Assembly (NCBI GenBank): GCA_046160425.1
Contig: JBJXGP010000511.1
Span: 1-9,393 of the forward strand
Direction of reading: 5' to 3'
Length of the DNA stretch: 9,393 bases
Source: JAQCEJ01 sp046160425
GTDB taxonomy: Bacteria > Planctomycetota > Planctomycetia > Planctomycetales > Planctomycetaceae
The notes under the pieces were generated by a model. That model was not told the origin of the DNA. It worked only from the letters and a program-made list of their open reading frames with translations, and searched no databases. Below, piece after piece: positions 9,201 through 9,393 of this stretch. The translations under genes were made by a program, and so were the position numbers. Position 1 is the stretch's first letter. Each line of letters starts with the position of its first letter.

Positions 9201-9241
9201 AATCGAATCGGGATCATTGGGGGACCGCCAGGGAGACGCAT
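6212..9241 (-). CDS. PSCyt1 (x2) - PSCyt2/DUF1549 - PSD1/DUF1553 multi-haem protein
   Basis: A 1009-residue exported protein of a family best known from Planctomycetota; its biochemical role is not established. Residues 12-33 form a signal-peptide-like hydrophobic core, with a plausible cleavage after SEA (31-33). Two PSCyt1 cytochrome-c-like domains follow: haem motif CFNCH (54-58) with a likely distal Met104, and CVECH (160-164) with a likely distal Met210. The DUF1549 region (about 285-515) has TPIDRFV, SPRYGERWGRHWLD (352-365) and a third CxxCH in CARCHSHKFDPI (481-492). A helical, coiled-coil-prone stretch (525-650) leads to RGD-x-EFPGPKVSPGF (661-675). The DUF1553 region (about 700-965) has VNRMWQHHFG (721-730), THPELLDWLA (748-757), STVYRQSS (777-784) and LRRLDAESLRDSV (815-827). 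Length and order are normal for the family. The ATG at 9241 lies one base after the preceding stop and has only a weak GAG six bases upstream; the ATG at 9217 (residue 9) is a possible alternative that keeps the signal peptide intact. The gene probably depends on the upstream gene for transcription and translation. Confidence 0.93.
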   Translation of the reverse strand: MRLPGGPPMIPIRFLHHLLLMSVALTLCWSSEAACEEDAPVFEKDVLPIFTRYCFNCHGKSSPQLGLDLRTARQTLKGSQNGPVIVKGSLEKSLLWEKVSKREMPLAIFKLKLSDAEIEIVRKWILAGAPSNEPTELPVDVQAQLDRFEKEILPILHERCVECHGKETPEADLDLRSLASLLRGSKRGPVIVEGFSDKSVLVRKISSKAMPPPDAGEPLTPDQIGSITRWIDQGRFADFVDIDRDDATNTISAADEITEEDRQFWAYQKPKAIQPPDVMATERIRTPIDRFVLAKLETEGLTFSPDASRQTLLRRAYFDLTGLPPTPEQARAYLADERPDAYERLIDELLGSPRYGERWGRHWLDVVGYVDTTDKDFDPNSVNLSDGYWRYRDYVIAATNNDTPWDRFLIEQIAGDELVDWRNAPQYTPEILEKLVATGFLRNVLDATDEDISDLPFDRYEAMFKLMERVSTSTMGMTLACARCHSHKFDPIPQTDYYRFLSLFTAAYNPSQWLPPARRHLFHVSKVEQDEINRQRDEATVKLNGFKKQVGDLRDPYKQRLLEQKLLQLPEPIRADAKAAVAADEKTRTEVQKYLAEKFATLLAVTDAEVDATLSEADRKKLSDMQQEVAASDRQLASLQIHQVQALWDVGKAPTIRLLHRGDIEFPGPKVSPGFLSILSSPGKADAIPSSNVHGETSGLRLAFAEWLTGPEHPLTARVIVNRMWQHHFGSGIVATPGNFGKTGAQPTHPELLDWLAVEFIRHGWSAKRLHRLMMLSTVYRQSSARPPESNAIAANGRDAQSVDPGNRWLWRMNLRRLDAESLRDSVIAISGTADYTMGGTPVMLTTSQSGLQSVPGDGTDAASRRSVYLVARRSNPVTFLRVFDYPVIDVNCTQRSASATPLQSLTMINSEFLAGSAVLLAAHVEKLAGENATLTNKIETAYWLAFARAPRETEIADGIAYLDQLEKLYATSPAAAPESSGPPTPPAKRAFENFVHMLQCSNEFLYVD
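8537..9124 (-). repeat. Tandem PSCyt1 haem-domain duplication (protein level)
   Basis: Residues 40-130 and 147-235 of the PSCyt protein are diverged copies of one domain. Shared landmarks in the same order are FEKDVLPI / FEKEILPI, then CFNCHGK / CVECHGK, LDLR / LDLR, LKGSQNGPVIVKG / LRGSKRGPVIVEG, a KS-[LV]-L strand, and an MP pair (Met104, Met210) that could supply the second axial haem ligand. The copies are clearly related in protein but diverged in DNA, so the duplication is old. The result is a protein with two c-type haem domains before the DUF1549 motif. Confidence 0.85.
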
Positions 9242-9242
9242 T

Positions 9243-9393
9243 TCAAACTCGCACGGGATCGGTTAACAAATCGCCCACGACCTTCGCGCCGGTGACAGTG
9301 ACGTCGGTCGGAGTTTCCAGGCGCCCGTCATGTGGGAATTGAACTTTGTTGTGGTCAAGACCCAACTGATGGCAAACCGTGGCAATCATGTCA
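9243..9393 (-). CDS. C-terminal end of a DUF1501-like protein, partial
   Basis: The frame runs in from the right edge and ends at the TGA at 9243-9245; 49 complete codons are visible. It starts DMIATVCHQLGLDHNKV and later reads HDGRLETPTDVTVTG before ending LLTDPVRV. The D-[ML]-x-ATxxxxLG[LI]D opening is the usual ending of DUF1501 proteins (alkaline-phosphatase/sulfatase-like fold, typically exported), where it is followed by a short strand and a closing helix. DUF1501 genes are the standard neighbours of PSCyt/DUF1553 genes, which supports the call. The stop is followed by one A and then the ATG of the next gene, so the two are very probably one operon with coupled translation. The catalytic part lies outside the window. 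Confidence 0.65.
   Translation of the reverse strand, partial: DMIATVCHQLGLDHNKVQFPHDGRLETPTDVTVTGAKVVGDLLTDPVRV

Overview
The window comes from a bacterium that is almost certainly a member of the Planctomycetota. The minus-strand gene at 6212-9241 carries the PSCyt1 / PSCyt2 (DUF1549) / PSD1 (DUF1553) architecture, which is strongly expanded in that phylum. The gene before it on the same strand ends like a DUF1501 protein, the usual partner of this family. No species can be named from the sequence alone. Base and codon use look uniform and moderately GC-rich across the window. I see no mobile element, tRNA, rRNA, CRISPR array or clear phage gene.

Layout. Positions 1-6201 (+) are one uninterrupted reading frame that enters from the left edge: 2066 codons are visible and the true start lies outside. 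It encodes a giant protein, probably exported, that alternates helical and beta-rich segments. Two of its segments resemble the macroglobulin-type (MG) domains of bacterial alpha-2-macroglobulins, but the thioester motif is absent and there are only three cysteines. Positions 6202-6211 separate it from a convergent gene. Positions 6212-9241 (-) encode a 1009-residue exported multi-haem protein with two tandem PSCyt1 domains followed by DUF1549 and DUF1553. Positions 9243-9393 (-) are the last 49 codons of a DUF1501-like gene, whose stop codon is one base before the ATG of the PSCyt gene.

How the genes relate. The two minus-strand genes form a tightly packed operon (DUF1501-like first, PSCyt1-PSCyt2-PSD1 second) and were probably co-translated. 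Both are expected to be exported. The giant gene is transcribed towards them and ends 10 bp from the PSCyt gene, so the two transcription units meet tail to tail. Nothing in the window shows that they share a function.

The least explained object is the giant protein. Its first and last beta-rich modules are diverged copies of each other. They enclose an Ig/MG-like beta region, two low-complexity linkers (one with an Asp-rich calcium-type loop), several helical domains and a TPR-like solenoid.
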